A stretch of DNA of 57,782 nt from a virus. The stretch spans positions 1 to 57,782 of IMG/VR virus record IMGVR_UViG_3300032116_000235; one strand, given 5' to 3'. Position numbers and translations under genes: made by a program. Below the pieces are notes generated by a model. That model was not told the origin of the DNA, ran no database searches, and saw nothing but the letters and a program-made list of their open reading frames with translations. Below are positions 39,563 to 47,457 of the stretch, in pieces (positions within the stretch are counted from its first letter, which is position 1; every line of letters begins with the position of its first letter).

Positions 39563-40671
39563 GATTTCATATTCTTGGATTACCGCACACAGTTACCAGC
39601 AAGGAATTCGTAGCGTGCGCCTACACGCAAAAAGTTCTGAAGTTTGGGAAAATGATGAAGAATCTCGGCCATGAGATCATTCATTACGGCCACGAAGATT
39701 CCGACCTAATTTGCGACGAGCGTGTGACAGTTCTCACAAACGAGGACTTCCGAATCAGCTATGGTTCGCACGATTGGAAGAAAACCTTCTTCAAGTTCGA
39801 TACTGGCGACCATGCGTATCAAACCTTCTACGCAAACGCGATTCGTGAAATTGAAAAACGCAAACAGCCAAATGATTTCATTCTTCCTTTTTGGGGATCA
39901 GGAGTCCGGCCAATCTGTGACGCTCATCCTGATTTGATTTGCGTTGAACCCGGAATCGGATATGCAGGAGGACATTGGGCAAGATGGAAAATCTTTGAAT
40001 CCTACGCCATCTATCACGCTTATTGCGGATTGCAGTCAGTCGGAACCTGCCGCCAAGACTGGTATGAAGTTGTCATTCCGAACTATTTCGACAAAGAGGA
40101 TTTTGAATACAAGGAAACTAAAGGCGACTACTACCTATATCTCGGCAGGGTATATAGCGGCAAAGGCTGTGAAATAGCTTTTCAAGCGGCGAAACTCGCA
40201 AATGTAAAACTGATCGTCGCCGGACAAATTGAAAACGGATACCATATTCCTGATCATGTAGAATATGTCGGATATGCAGATTCCGAGAAAAGAAAACAAC
40301 TGATGAGCAATGCAAAGGCATCGCTCATTCCTTCGCAGTATGTGGAGCCGTTCGGCGGTGTTCAGATTGAGAACTTGTTCTGCGGCACTCCAACAATAAC
40401 GACAGATTGGGGAAGTTTCGCGGAAAACAATCTTCACGGAATTACTGGTTATCGTTGCCGAACGATGGGTGATTTCGTTGAAGCGATTGACTGCATTGAA
40501 CACAATACGATCAAGCCAGAGAATTGCCGGACATGGGCTAAAAACTTCTCTTTAGATTCAGTCGGGAAACTCTACGAGAAATACTTTCAAGATGTTCTTG
40601 ATGTCTATACTGGCAAAGGTTGGTATTCCGACTGCAACAGCATATCGGCATTAAAAAAAGTTTTTCCTTAA
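39559..40671 (+). CDS. GT-B fold glycosyltransferase, GT4-like
   Basis: The 370-aa protein has a Rossmann-like N-terminal half and the GT4 retaining signature E263-PFGGVQI-E271 (the EX7E motif) followed by CGTPTITTDWGSFAE. The second half holds YLYLGRVYSGKGCEIAFQAA (about 192-211), typical of the donor-binding domain. It overlaps the GT-A gene by four bases, so the two may act in series on one acceptor. No membrane segment. Acceptor could be DNA, a virion protein or the host surface; the sequence alone does not decide. Confidence 0.75.
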   Translation: MRFHILGLPHTVTSKEFVACAYTQKVLKFGKMMKNLGHEIIHYGHEDSDLICDERVTVLTNEDFRISYGSHDWKKTFFKFDTGDHAYQTFYANAIREIEKRKQPNDFILPFWGSGVRPICDAHPDLICVEPGIGYAGGHWARWKIFESYAIYHAYCGLQSVGTCRQDWYEVVIPNYFDKEDFEYKETKGDYYLYLGRVYSGKGCEIAFQAAKLANVKLIVAGQIENGYHIPDHVEYVGYADSEKRKQLMSNAKASLIPSQYVEPFGGVQIENLFCGTPTITTDWGSFAENNLHGITGYRCRTMGDFVEAIDCIEHNTIKPENCRTWAKNFSLDSVGKLYEKYFQDVLDVYTGKGWYSDCNSISALKKVFP

Positions 40672-40699
40672 AGAATTTTGTTGTGAATAATAATAATTG

Positions 40700-40733
40700 G
40701 AGTGTAAAGATTCAGAATTGAATCAATATACTC
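40700..40733 (+). terminator. Long hairpin between the GT4 gene and the next operon
   Basis: GAGTGTA (40700-40706) pairs with TATACTC (40727-40733) with one G-T wobble. A symmetrical AA/AA internal loop follows, then GATTCA (40709-40714) pairs with TGAATC (40719-40724) around GAAT. It ends six bases before an ATG and has no T run, so it may limit transcription or act on the mRNA rather than be a simple terminator. Confidence 0.55.
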
Positions 40734-40738
40734 TGTAA

Positions 40739-41020
40739 ATGAATAAATTCCCAAACTGCGAAGATTTTCTTATTAAAGAATTGCTTGCTGAAATGATCAA
40801 AGTTTCTTATTTCGATGCCATTGAGACTAAAAAATATAAAAGCAAATACAAGCAATCTATTATTGACGCTGATAGGCAATCGGCAGTTGATTGGTTTGCT
40901 GGCAAAAAAGAATCTCCTTTTCCTTTCGTAGATATTTGTTTGACTGTTGGAGTCGAACCAATGGTAATAATTGAATCAATAAATAAAAAACATGAAGCCA
41001 TATCCAAACTGGACTTGTGA
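40739..41020 (+). CDS. 93-aa protein, unknown
   Basis: The product begins with MNKFPNCEDFLIKELLAEMI and continues helical (KYKSKYKQSIIDADRQSAVD), then CLTVGVEPMVIIESINKKHE. It may be a small helical, perhaps HTH-like, protein but no clear motif is seen. It starts right after a strong hairpin and overlaps the small zinc-finger gene by 29 bases. Confidence 0.5.
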   Translation: MNKFPNCEDFLIKELLAEMIKVSYFDAIETKKYKSKYKQSIIDADRQSAVDWFAGKKESPFPFVDICLTVGVEPMVIIESINKKHEAISKLDL

Positions 41021-41168
41021 GTCCTGCGGCATAAAACACGGAACCAAACAACGCTCACTCTGCTGTTGGCATTACGGCAAATGTGATGTCTGCGGGAAAA
41101 ATGCCGAAGTCACCCAGCCTCGGGATTTCGGACATTTCAAAAATTGGTTTAAGAAAGATAAAAAATGA
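40992..41168 (+). CDS. 58-aa zinc-ribbon-like protein
   Basis: The ATG at 40992 starts a frame ending at 41166-41168. The product carries CESC...CCWHYGKCDVC (about 9-36), two cysteine pairs with a histidine between, which fits a small zinc ribbon. The last third is basic and aromatic (FGHFKNWFKKDKK). It overlaps its upstream neighbour by 29 bases and the next gene by four. A nucleic-acid-binding role is likely but unproven. Confidence 0.5.
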   Translation: MKPYPNWTCESCGIKHGTKQRSLCCWHYGKCDVCGKNAEVTQPRDFGHFKNWFKKDKK

Positions 41169-41458
41169 TCGAACGACCAACGCCAGAAACTGACGACGTA
41201 GCGCAACTGTCCAGCCTGCTACAATATGAGACTGTGAATGCAAACTTCGCTCGCAAACTTGAACGCGAGCGAGACGAGGCGATGGAGCTATTAGCAAGCG
41301 AGAAAATCACCCGCAACCATATCATAAAGCGTTCCGTTGAGGTAGAGAAAGAGCGCGACGAGGCTTTGTTTTTGCTCAAAGCCGCGCAATCTGCGTTAGA
41401 CGCAATACACTTAGAGGTTGGTGGATGGATTAAAATAATGAAGGAGAATACCGATTAA
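41165..41458 (+). CDS. Coiled-coil protein with ERDEA repeats (1)
   Basis: The 97-aa protein is almost entirely helical. It repeats ERERDEAMELL and EKERDEALFLL, a charged heptad pattern typical of parallel coiled coils. Together with the next gene it shares the DNA string GAGCG(A/C)GACGAGGC several times. The N-terminus is short and the C-terminus has IHLEVGGWIK. Phage proteins with RDEA repeats are widespread but unassigned; a scaffold-like spacer is possible. ATGA start. Confidence 0.5.
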   Translation: MIERPTPETDDVAQLSSLLQYETVNANFARKLERERDEAMELLASEKITRNHIIKRSVEVEKERDEALFLLKAAQSALDAIHLEVGGWIKIMKENTD

Positions 41459-41459
41459 A

Positions 41460-41819
41460 ATGAGAGTTGATTACGATAAAAATCAGTTAGCGTATGCTTT
41501 GGCAAATGCTTTGAAAGAGCGAGACGAGGCGCGGGAGGCATTTGTTATTGCTACAGACCAAATGGTTTTAGCACAATGCAAATTGCGAGAATCAAACAAA
41601 GAGCGCGACGAGGCGCGAGAAGAATGCAAAATACTCGTAGAAAAACTTGATGGGATTAAGCGACTTTGCGACAAAGTGGAAGAAAAAGCAGATTGGTTTC
41701 GCGAGAAAGCAGGCCAACATTTAGATGAGCGTGATGAGGCGCGGAAAACTGCCGAGCGTTACAGGTTAGAAGCTAACGCAATGATGCTCCAGAGGGATGA
41801 AGCGATTTCAAAATTATGA
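41460..41819 (+). CDS. Coiled-coil protein with ERDEA repeats (2)
   Basis: The 119-aa sequence is a long helix with RDEA at each second heptad: ALKERDEAREAF, ESNKERDEAREE, HLDERDEARKTA, then LQRDEAISKL. It is clearly related to the product of 41165. The ends contain little else, so it may be a rod that spaces other components. The underlying repeats could allow length change by recombination. Starts one base after the previous stop and overlaps the next gene by four. Confidence 0.5.
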   Translation: MRVDYDKNQLAYALANALKERDEAREAFVIATDQMVLAQCKLRESNKERDEAREECKILVEKLDGIKRLCDKVEEKADWFREKAGQHLDERDEARKTAERYRLEANAMMLQRDEAISKL

Positions 41820-42067
41820 CACTACTCGAAAAGGCATCTAACTTCGCCAAGAGCGCAATCATTTTCGTTAAAGCCGGAATGCCATGCGCTGATGAAGCTG
41901 AAATTGCCAGACGCCTACGCATCTGCTCCGACTGCCCAAACTTCGATCCAGAAGGATACAAGAACATGGGGAAATGCGAGGTCTGCGGTTGCAATATGGA
42001 AATCAAAACCATCATGGCTACCGAAACCTGCCCACAAAACAGATGGGAAGAATCACAATATGACTGA
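41816..42067 (+). CDS. 83-aa Cys-rich (zinc-binding) protein
   Basis: After a helix (TLLEKASNFAKSAIIFVKAG) it has CSDCPNF...GKCEVCGCNME...ETCPQNRW, about seven cysteines in CxxC-type pairs. That indicates one or two zinc sites or an iron-sulfur cluster. The protein at 47450 has a related layout (ICAKCPKNIKWRSGCQSC). Function is not known; such small Cys-rich proteins often bind DNA or a polymerase. Starts by ATGA overlap and overlaps the next gene by eight bases. Confidence 0.6.
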   Translation: MTLLEKASNFAKSAIIFVKAGMPCADEAEIARRLRICSDCPNFDPEGYKNMGKCEVCGCNMEIKTIMATETCPQNRWEESQYD

Positions 42068-42329
42068 CGCCCCGACCGATACCGAAATCGCTCTCACAGT
42101 CGCAGGAACAATCTGCGTGATGACGATCAAACAACTCCTCAACGATTACGAAAATCTTGCCGCTAAACACGGCATCATTCCTTCCCCCAATATGCAATCG
42201 GCAATCGAATCGACAATCTACAATATGACATCAATCTTCGCCGCAAATCCGAACCTCGGCGAAATCTTTGAAACCATGCTGAACGATGTCACCGAGCATT
42301 ACACCCACGCCAAAATTCAAGCGAACTAA
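42060..42329 (+). CDS. 89-aa helical protein, unknown
   Basis: I use the ATG at 42060. The earlier start of the same frame would lie wholly within the upstream gene. The product has a helix-rich layout (EIALTVAGTICVMTIKQLLN, then YENLAAKHGIIPSPNMQSAI and IFETMLNDVTEHYTHAKIQ). The hydrophobic part (about 14-26) is short and may be buried rather than membrane-spanning. Last gene before the packaging operon. Not recognised. Confidence 0.45.
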   Translation: MTDAPTDTEIALTVAGTICVMTIKQLLNDYENLAAKHGIIPSPNMQSAIESTIYNMTSIFAANPNLGEIFETMLNDVTEHYTHAKIQAN

Positions 42330-42384
42330 TAGCGAATACAGGGGATAGATAAGGGGATTTTCGGTGAACATGTCAAGAATATAA

Positions 42385-42413
42385 TTGACAACACCAAAAA
42401 ACCTAAATAACCT
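42385..42413 (+). promoter_or_regulatory. Sigma-70-like promoter candidate before the packaging genes
   Basis: TTGACA (42385-42390), 17 bases, TAACCT (42408-42413). The -35 match is perfect and the -10 is weak. It lies in the 153-base gap (42330-42482) between the early/middle operon and the HNH-terminase genes. The gap has no gene and is A-rich, with GGTGAACA repeated at 42363 and 42470. Confidence 0.35.
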
Positions 42414-42482
42414 GTTGAAGCTACATTCATTGCTAATCAATACATAACAACAAGTTAAAAAATATCTGGTGAACAATCAATA

Positions 42483-42803
42483 GTGAACTTGAAAAGAAAA
42501 AAACCTCTACGCTCCAAAAGCGGTTCTTTGCAAAGGAAAACAAAACTCGCTCCGTTCGCGGAGAAATTGCGGAATCGCTTGATCGAATATGGCAAGATAC
42601 GCAAGGACTATTTGCTGAATAAAAGCTATACTTGCGAGGTCTGCGGAAACGCTGGAGACCAGATTCATCACAAAGCAAAACGAGGAAAGAATCTGTGCGC
42701 TGTTGAAACCTTTCTCTGCGTCTGCGCTCTCTGCCATCGGAAAATCCATGACAACCCGAAATGGGCGAGAGAAAATGGGTATCTCATCTACGAATTTAAG
42801 TAA
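42483..42803 (+). CDS. HNH endonuclease-like protein next to terminase
   Basis: The start is GTG at 42483. The 106-aa protein has a basic N-terminus (NLKRKKPLRSKSGSLQRK), then the HNH core with CEVCGNAG (about 50-57), IHHKAKRGK, a second cysteine pair in CVCALCHRKIHDN (about 80-92), and 'GYLIY'. The two Cys pairs bind zinc while the His residues form the metal site. HNH proteins next to terminase are known helpers of DNA packaging (HK97 gp74 type) in cos phages. It ends at a TAATG junction with the small terminase gene. Confidence 0.75.
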   Translation: MNLKRKKPLRSKSGSLQRKTKLAPFAEKLRNRLIEYGKIRKDYLLNKSYTCEVCGNAGDQIHHKAKRGKNLCAVETFLCVCALCHRKIHDNPKWARENGYLIYEFK

Positions 42804-43390
42804 TGCCACCTCTCAACAACAAACTGCATGAGAAGTTCGCTTGGCTTGTAGCCGAAGGCGATTCGCACACAGAGGCATACCGGAAGATCAATCCGCATGT
42901 TGCCTCGCCTCGCGTTCTTGCTCACAAGGTTTACCACAGGGCAGATGTCAAGAGCCGCATCGCTGAAATCCGTCAGGAGGTTGCCACTCGCTCAATTATC
43001 TCCATTTCTAGAAAACGAGAGATTCTCCGCCAGATGGTCGAAGGCACATTCCCAACAAAAGTTGTTCGCAACCCAAACGGAGGAATGGTTGCGGTATTTG
43101 ACCGCTTAGCCGCACTCAACATGGACGCGAAGATTGCAGGCGAATTTGCGCCAGAGCGTCATGAAATCGTTGCCAATGATCTACGCCTAACCTTCAAGAT
43201 TAAGGGAAGGAATACGAACGCTCCGGAGGATAGCGACATTATGGAAGCCGAGATCGTTGAAACCAAAACAGACGATATTCCGCAGATTGAAGATGCGCCA
43301 GAAGATGAATTCTTTGGAACAGAAGCCGACCTATCTAACTTTGAGAATGCGCCAGCCGATCCGGGCCAACCTCAACTCGACACGCTATGA
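42803..43390 (+). CDS. terS: Terminase small subunit
   Basis: The 195-aa product begins with a probable DNA-binding N-terminal domain (LVAEGDSHTEAYRKINPHVA, then RVLAHKVYHRADVKSRIAE). The middle is helical (SRKREILRQMVEGTFPTKVV, then a KIAGEFAPERHEIV segment) and the tail very acidic (EAEIVETKTDDIPQIEDAPE). Such proteins recognise the packaging site and load the large subunit. The pattern and position upstream of TerL support the call; the exact site sequence cannot be read here. Confidence 0.7.
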   Translation: MPPLNNKLHEKFAWLVAEGDSHTEAYRKINPHVASPRVLAHKVYHRADVKSRIAEIRQEVATRSIISISRKREILRQMVEGTFPTKVVRNPNGGMVAVFDRLAALNMDAKIAGEFAPERHEIVANDLRLTFKIKGRNTNAPEDSDIMEAEIVETKTDDIPQIEDAPEDEFFGTEADLSNFENAPADPGQPQLDTL

Positions 43391-45261
43391 TCCGGCCAAC
43401 ATCCCGAACAGTCGAAGCGGCAATCAATATCGCAACCAAAGTTCGCAAGGCTGTTGAGTCCGACGAGAAGATGGGAATGCTCTATGCGGCTGAACTTATC
43501 CTTCAAGAAGGCACGAAGAATCCGCCAAAGGAAATCGAACTGAACGAGAACCTGTCTCGGCAAATCATTCTTCAATTCGTTCAGAGTCTGCTCGACAAAG
43601 ATCAGTTTGAAGCCAGCGCAACGATCCTGTGGGGTCCGGATGTCTATGATTGGCGTCCTCGTTCCAGCCGCGACACTTGGCGATGCCTGTTCGATCACGA
43701 TCTTGTTCTAGTTCAGGGAGCGGGTGCTATGGGCAAGACATTCGGAGCGGCGGCATGGTTCTATCTGGATTGGTTTCGCGATCCGTTCTACACCAACATA
43801 AAAGTTATTTCGCTAACCCGCGAACACGCCGAAAGGAACATCTTTGCAAGCATTAAGAACTTTCACCGCATGGCTCTCGTTAAACCGGAGTTTCACAGGG
43901 CTGATGAACTCGTTACGAGCATTCAGGCATCAACGGACGCCAAGCAAGGCATCCACCTCGTCGCAATCCCAAAAGGAGAAAGCGGCCACGGAACTCTGCG
44001 CGGATTCCACCCAACGCCACGCTTCACAGCGGCACACTCAAAATGGGGAAGGCTATCCCGAACCCATGTTATTCTTGACGAGGCCGAGGAGGTGCCTGCT
44101 GGAGTATGGGAAGGCGTCAACAACATTATTTCAACTTCGGATGTTAATGAATGCCGTGGCCGAATCAAAATCTTCGGTGCCAGTAACCCAAAAGACAGAA
44201 CGAGCGACTTCGGCCAGCGTTGCGAACCAGTCAACGGATGGGGATCAATCGACTGCGAAGAGGATTTCGAGTGGGAATCCAAAGAAGGCTACCATGTCCT
44301 GCGACTCGACGCCGCACGATGCGAGAATGTCGTAGAGCAAAAGATCGTTTACGCCGGACTACAAACCTATCAGGGCTATATTGGCTATATGTCCCGTGGT
44401 CGCACGGCAGAGGCGATGACGATGGCCAGAGGATGGTTCCCCGAGGAAGGTCAGGCGATGATGATTATTACGCCTGCAATGATGAACAACGCAATGGGGA
44501 ATCTGCGGTTCATTGGCCCAGTTGTTCCTCTGGCTGGTTTTGACTTGGCTCTTGAAGGTAACGATCAGGTTATTTGCTCCTACGGACGCTTCGGGCTGTC
44601 TGACGGCTGGACGGATCAGGCCAATCAGTTCCACGCATTCAAATCACCAAGGACTGCACTTCAACTCGACTCGCAGATTCCATTCCCAAAGAAAGCAACG
44701 CTGGAACAAACCAACGCAATTATCAAATTCTGCAAGGCAATGAAGATTAAGCCGAACTGGCTGGCGGTTGACAGAACAGGCAACGGATCAGGCATTCACG
44801 ATTCGCTTTGCACTCTGTATGGGCCAGAAGTCTTGGGAATCAACTATTCTTGGGCGGCATCTGAAACGCGAATTCTTGGTGAAGACAGCAAACAAGCCAA
44901 CGAGCTATACAGCGGAGTTGTGACTGAACTGCTGTTTGGCTTATCAAAATACTTGGAATTTGAATATCTCAAGATCAGTCCGGGATTCCGTAACGAACAA
45001 CTCGTCCGCCAAGCCACAGGACGGAGATACAAACAAGTCGGGCAGGGAATGGTTCGCGTTGAAAGCAAAGGAGACTACTGCAAAAGAACTCGCCTTCACA
45101 GTCCAGATTCTCTTGACTCGTTATCAATCCTTGTTTACCTAATGCGCCAACGCTCCGGAGAAGTCGCCACGATGACCGAAGAAGGCAAGCGTGAGGAGCC
45201 GCAAGAAAGAACCCGCGAAAGCGTTGTTGACACAATGCAATTTGTGGATTTTTCTGACTAA
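43387..45261 (+). CDS. terL: Terminase large subunit (ATPase and nuclease)
   Basis: The 624-aa protein has a Walker A GAGAMGKT (111-118) and Walker B LDEAEEVP in HVILDEAEEV. A FGASNPKDR coupling-motif region follows. The C-terminal RNase H-like nuclease shows AGFDLALEGNDQ, then AVDRTGNGSGIHDSL, and a last acidic residue in SLDSLSILVYL. It pumps DNA into the prohead and cuts the concatemer. Its N-terminal 90 residues (AVESDEKMGMLYAAELILQE) are helical. Start by ATGA overlap with the small subunit. Genes that follow are unusual: a base-modification cassette is inserted before the portal. Confidence 0.9.
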   Translation: MIRPTSRTVEAAINIATKVRKAVESDEKMGMLYAAELILQEGTKNPPKEIELNENLSRQIILQFVQSLLDKDQFEASATILWGPDVYDWRPRSSRDTWRCLFDHDLVLVQGAGAMGKTFGAAAWFYLDWFRDPFYTNIKVISLTREHAERNIFASIKNFHRMALVKPEFHRADELVTSIQASTDAKQGIHLVAIPKGESGHGTLRGFHPTPRFTAAHSKWGRLSRTHVILDEAEEVPAGVWEGVNNIISTSDVNECRGRIKIFGASNPKDRTSDFGQRCEPVNGWGSIDCEEDFEWESKEGYHVLRLDAARCENVVEQKIVYAGLQTYQGYIGYMSRGRTAEAMTMARGWFPEEGQAMMIITPAMMNNAMGNLRFIGPVVPLAGFDLALEGNDQVICSYGRFGLSDGWTDQANQFHAFKSPRTALQLDSQIPFPKKATLEQTNAIIKFCKAMKIKPNWLAVDRTGNGSGIHDSLCTLYGPEVLGINYSWAASETRILGEDSKQANELYSGVVTELLFGLSKYLEFEYLKISPGFRNEQLVRQATGRRYKQVGQGMVRVESKGDYCKRTRLHSPDSLDSLSILVYLMRQRSGEVATMTEEGKREEPQERTRESVVDTMQFVDFSD

Positions 45262-45291
45262 ACAATAAATCAATTTCAGCGAATAAATCAC

Positions 45292-45990
45292 ATGAAAAAA
45301 CAACAGCCGTCCAAAATTGAGCAAATCGAACTCGAAAAGCTCATTCCTTACGCAAAAAACAGCCGAACCCACGACGATGCTCAAGTAGCACAAATCGCCG
45401 CAAGTATTCGTGAATTTGGCTTCAATAACCCTGTTCTCATCGGTCAGGATAACGACATCATTGCAGGCCATGGCCGAGTTCTTGCCGCTCGCAAACTTGA
45501 ACTCACAAGCGTTCCTTGTTTGAGACTGGGCCATCTGACCGAGAACCAGAAGAAAGCGTATGTCATCGCTGATAACCGTATCGCGCTCAACGCCGGATGG
45601 GACGAGCAAATGTTGGCGATTGAACTGGCTGAACTCCGCGAAGCTGATTTCAACCTCGACCTGACTGGTTTCGACGCCGAATCCATTGAGAAATTCCTTA
45701 ATCCTCCGGAACCTGAAATGGCCGAGGTTGATTTCAAAGGTAAAACGATGGCCGAATACAAAGACAAATACGATGAGTCGATTATTCGGCAAATCATCTT
45801 GGTTTATCCTGTCGATGAATTCAATGCTGTCATCGAAGCGATGGGCAAGTATGCCGATCAACACGGACTTTCAAACAACACCGAAGTTGTCAATCACCTT
45901 TTAGAAACCAACGGATATGCAATATCTCAACGCCAAACCGAAGAAGATCAACTTGAAGGAGTTTCGGGACAGGTCAGCGACGGAGAATGA
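45292..45990 (+). CDS. ParB/Srx-fold nuclease-domain protein
   Basis: The 232-aa product starts with the ParB N-terminal pattern: LEKLIPYAKNSRTHDDAQVA, SIREFGFNNPVLIGQDNDII and AGHGR (58-62), then LTSVPCLRLGHLTENQKKAY. In phages, this type is often attached to a DNA methyltransferase domain. Here the second half is short and helical, with no methyltransferase motif. It overlaps the TET/JBP gene by 74 bases. In related TET/JBP gene neighbourhoods a ParB-like protein accompanies the oxygenase, so a role in recognising or cutting modified DNA is inferred. Confidence 0.8.
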   Translation: MKKQQPSKIEQIELEKLIPYAKNSRTHDDAQVAQIAASIREFGFNNPVLIGQDNDIIAGHGRVLAARKLELTSVPCLRLGHLTENQKKAYVIADNRIALNAGWDEQMLAIELAELREADFNLDLTGFDAESIEKFLNPPEPEMAEVDFKGKTMAEYKDKYDESIIRQIILVYPVDEFNAVIEAMGKYADQHGLSNNTEVVNHLLETNGYAISQRQTEEDQLEGVSGQVSDGE

Positions 45991-46732
45991 TTTCTCTACG
46001 CTGATTGATACCGACACAACGATTCTTCACAACGGGGTTCCTATCTGCGTTTATATTGAGAAAGTTCCGGCTGAAACAAAACAGATGTTCGATTGCCTGA
46101 CTCGCATCAAATACGACACGACAACGCGAACATCTGGATTGGTGACATCCTCAAAGATATTCGGCTACGCTCCTCGTAATGCTATCCGCAACCTTCCGTG
46201 CCGAGCAACGGGTCTGGCTACCACCCAGCCATCCGAGAATGAAATCTTGAAGCGGTTCGCCGCGATTGCCGCAGACTTGTATTCCAAGACCAACAAAGAA
46301 CTGGCTGAAAAGCATTTCAAGCTGACCGAGGAGAAGGTTCTTAAGAACTATCAAATGGATGGCTCTATGTTCACTTCTGGCATCGTCAACCATAACAATC
46401 CGCTCAAGTATCACTTTGATTCTGGCAACTATGTTGGCGTCTGGTCAGCCATGTTCGCGTTCAAGCGGGATGTTGAAGGCGGCTACCTCGCATTCCCTGA
46501 ATTTGATATTGCGCTGAAAACCTCCAGTTGTTCGCTCTCAATGTTTGACGGGCAATCTATTCTGCACGGAGTTACGCCGATCAAGAAGCTAAAACCATCC
46601 TCTGTCCGCTATACAGTTGTTTACTATTCCCTCAAGAATATGTGGTCTTGCGAGACTCCGCAGGGCGAAGTTGAGCGTATGAGGAACAAGCGTCTTGAAA
46701 TTGAACTCTCGCGGGTAACGAAAAAGAAATGA
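45917..46732 (+). CDS. TET/JBP-like 2-oxoglutarate/Fe(II) dioxygenase (DNA base hydroxylase)
   Basis: The 271-aa protein has the iron-binding triad and 2OG site of this superfamily: H166 and D168 in KYHFDSGN, H217 in SILHGVTP, and R231 in SSVRYTVVYY. Strand-rich YLAFPEFDIALKTSSCS and MFDGQSILHG agree with the TET/JBP branch, which hydroxylates 5-methylcytosine or thymine in DNA. The start at 45917 overlaps ParB by 74 bases; the next in-frame Met is too far into the fold. Directly downstream is a glycosyltransferase of the TET-associated type. Substrate (5mC or T) is undecided. Confidence 0.8.
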   Translation: MQYLNAKPKKINLKEFRDRSATENDFSTLIDTDTTILHNGVPICVYIEKVPAETKQMFDCLTRIKYDTTTRTSGLVTSSKIFGYAPRNAIRNLPCRATGLATTQPSENEILKRFAAIAADLYSKTNKELAEKHFKLTEEKVLKNYQMDGSMFTSGIVNHNNPLKYHFDSGNYVGVWSAMFAFKRDVEGGYLAFPEFDIALKTSSCSLSMFDGQSILHGVTPIKKLKPSSVRYTVVYYSLKNMWSCETPQGEVERMRNKRLEIELSRVTKKK

Positions 46733-47457
46733 TTCACAACATATCAGGAAAGCCAATATGGGTCGCTTGTATTTCCACAAAGCGGCCAGAGAATGTTCAG
46801 AAGATCAAGAAGCACATTGACCCAAGCTGGTATGTCTGCCCGAACGAGAAAAAACTCTACGAGGCGAACGGGGCAAAAGGAGTTGTTGAAGTAGACGGCA
46901 ATATCGTTGCCGCGAGGAACAAAGCGATCACCGATGCCAAGAACAACGGATGTTCTCTCTGCTTGCAACTCAGCGATGATGTTACGCGATTCTACGAGTT
47001 TATGAACGAGAAGAAAGCAAAACCAGTCGATTTCGATTATGTTTTCAAGAAGATGGTGGCGTATGCGGCTTCTGATCCGGTGAAACTCGTCGGCCTTTCT
47101 ATTCAGAACAACACTCGCAACTACAAGAAAACATATTATACTGTTAACAAGTTGGTTGTGAACGATTGCGTTCTGATTGACACGAATTTCCTATACGACG
47201 AGAAAGCTGATCTGAAAGAGGATTACGATATGTTTCTTTCGCTAACAACGCGAGGCCACAAAGTTATCCGTCTTGACAATCTTTCAGGAGCCTTTCCACA
47301 CAGAGAGAATAAAGGAGGCGCAAACACTTACCGGAACTTCTTCCGAGAGCAGAAATGCAACTCATATATTTTGACCAAGTGGAAACATCTTGTTAGAACT
47401 CACAAAACGCGAGTCAACCAAATAGAAATAATGTATAAGAACCTTCCTTATGGCTAA
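46729..47457 (+). CDS. TET-associated glycosyltransferase-like protein (TAGT)
   Basis: The 242-aa product has a GT-A layout: WVACISTKRPENVQKIKKHI at the start, then DGNIVAARNKAITDAKNNGC and CLQLSDDVTRF (D83, D84, probable metal site). Later parts include GLSIQNNTRNYKKT, LIDTNFLYDE and KEDYDMFLSLTTRGHKVIRL. This fits the TAGT family, named because it accompanies phage TET/JBP dioxygenases and is thought to add a sugar to hydroxylated bases. It overlaps both neighbours by a few bases, so coordinated synthesis with the dioxygenase is likely. Confidence 0.75.
   Translation: MIHNISGKPIWVACISTKRPENVQKIKKHIDPSWYVCPNEKKLYEANGAKGVVEVDGNIVAARNKAITDAKNNGCSLCLQLSDDVTRFYEFMNEKKAKPVDFDYVFKKMVAYAASDPVKLVGLSIQNNTRNYKKTYYTVNKLVVNDCVLIDTNFLYDEKADLKEDYDMFLSLTTRGHKVIRLDNLSGAFPHRENKGGANTYRNFFREQKCNSYILTKWKHLVRTHKTRVNQIEIMYKNLPYG

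Noticed and set aside
45139-45864. 241-residue minus-strand frame opposite ParB
   Set aside because: Fully antisense to a gene with clear ParB motifs; sequence has no domain pattern. Shadow frame.
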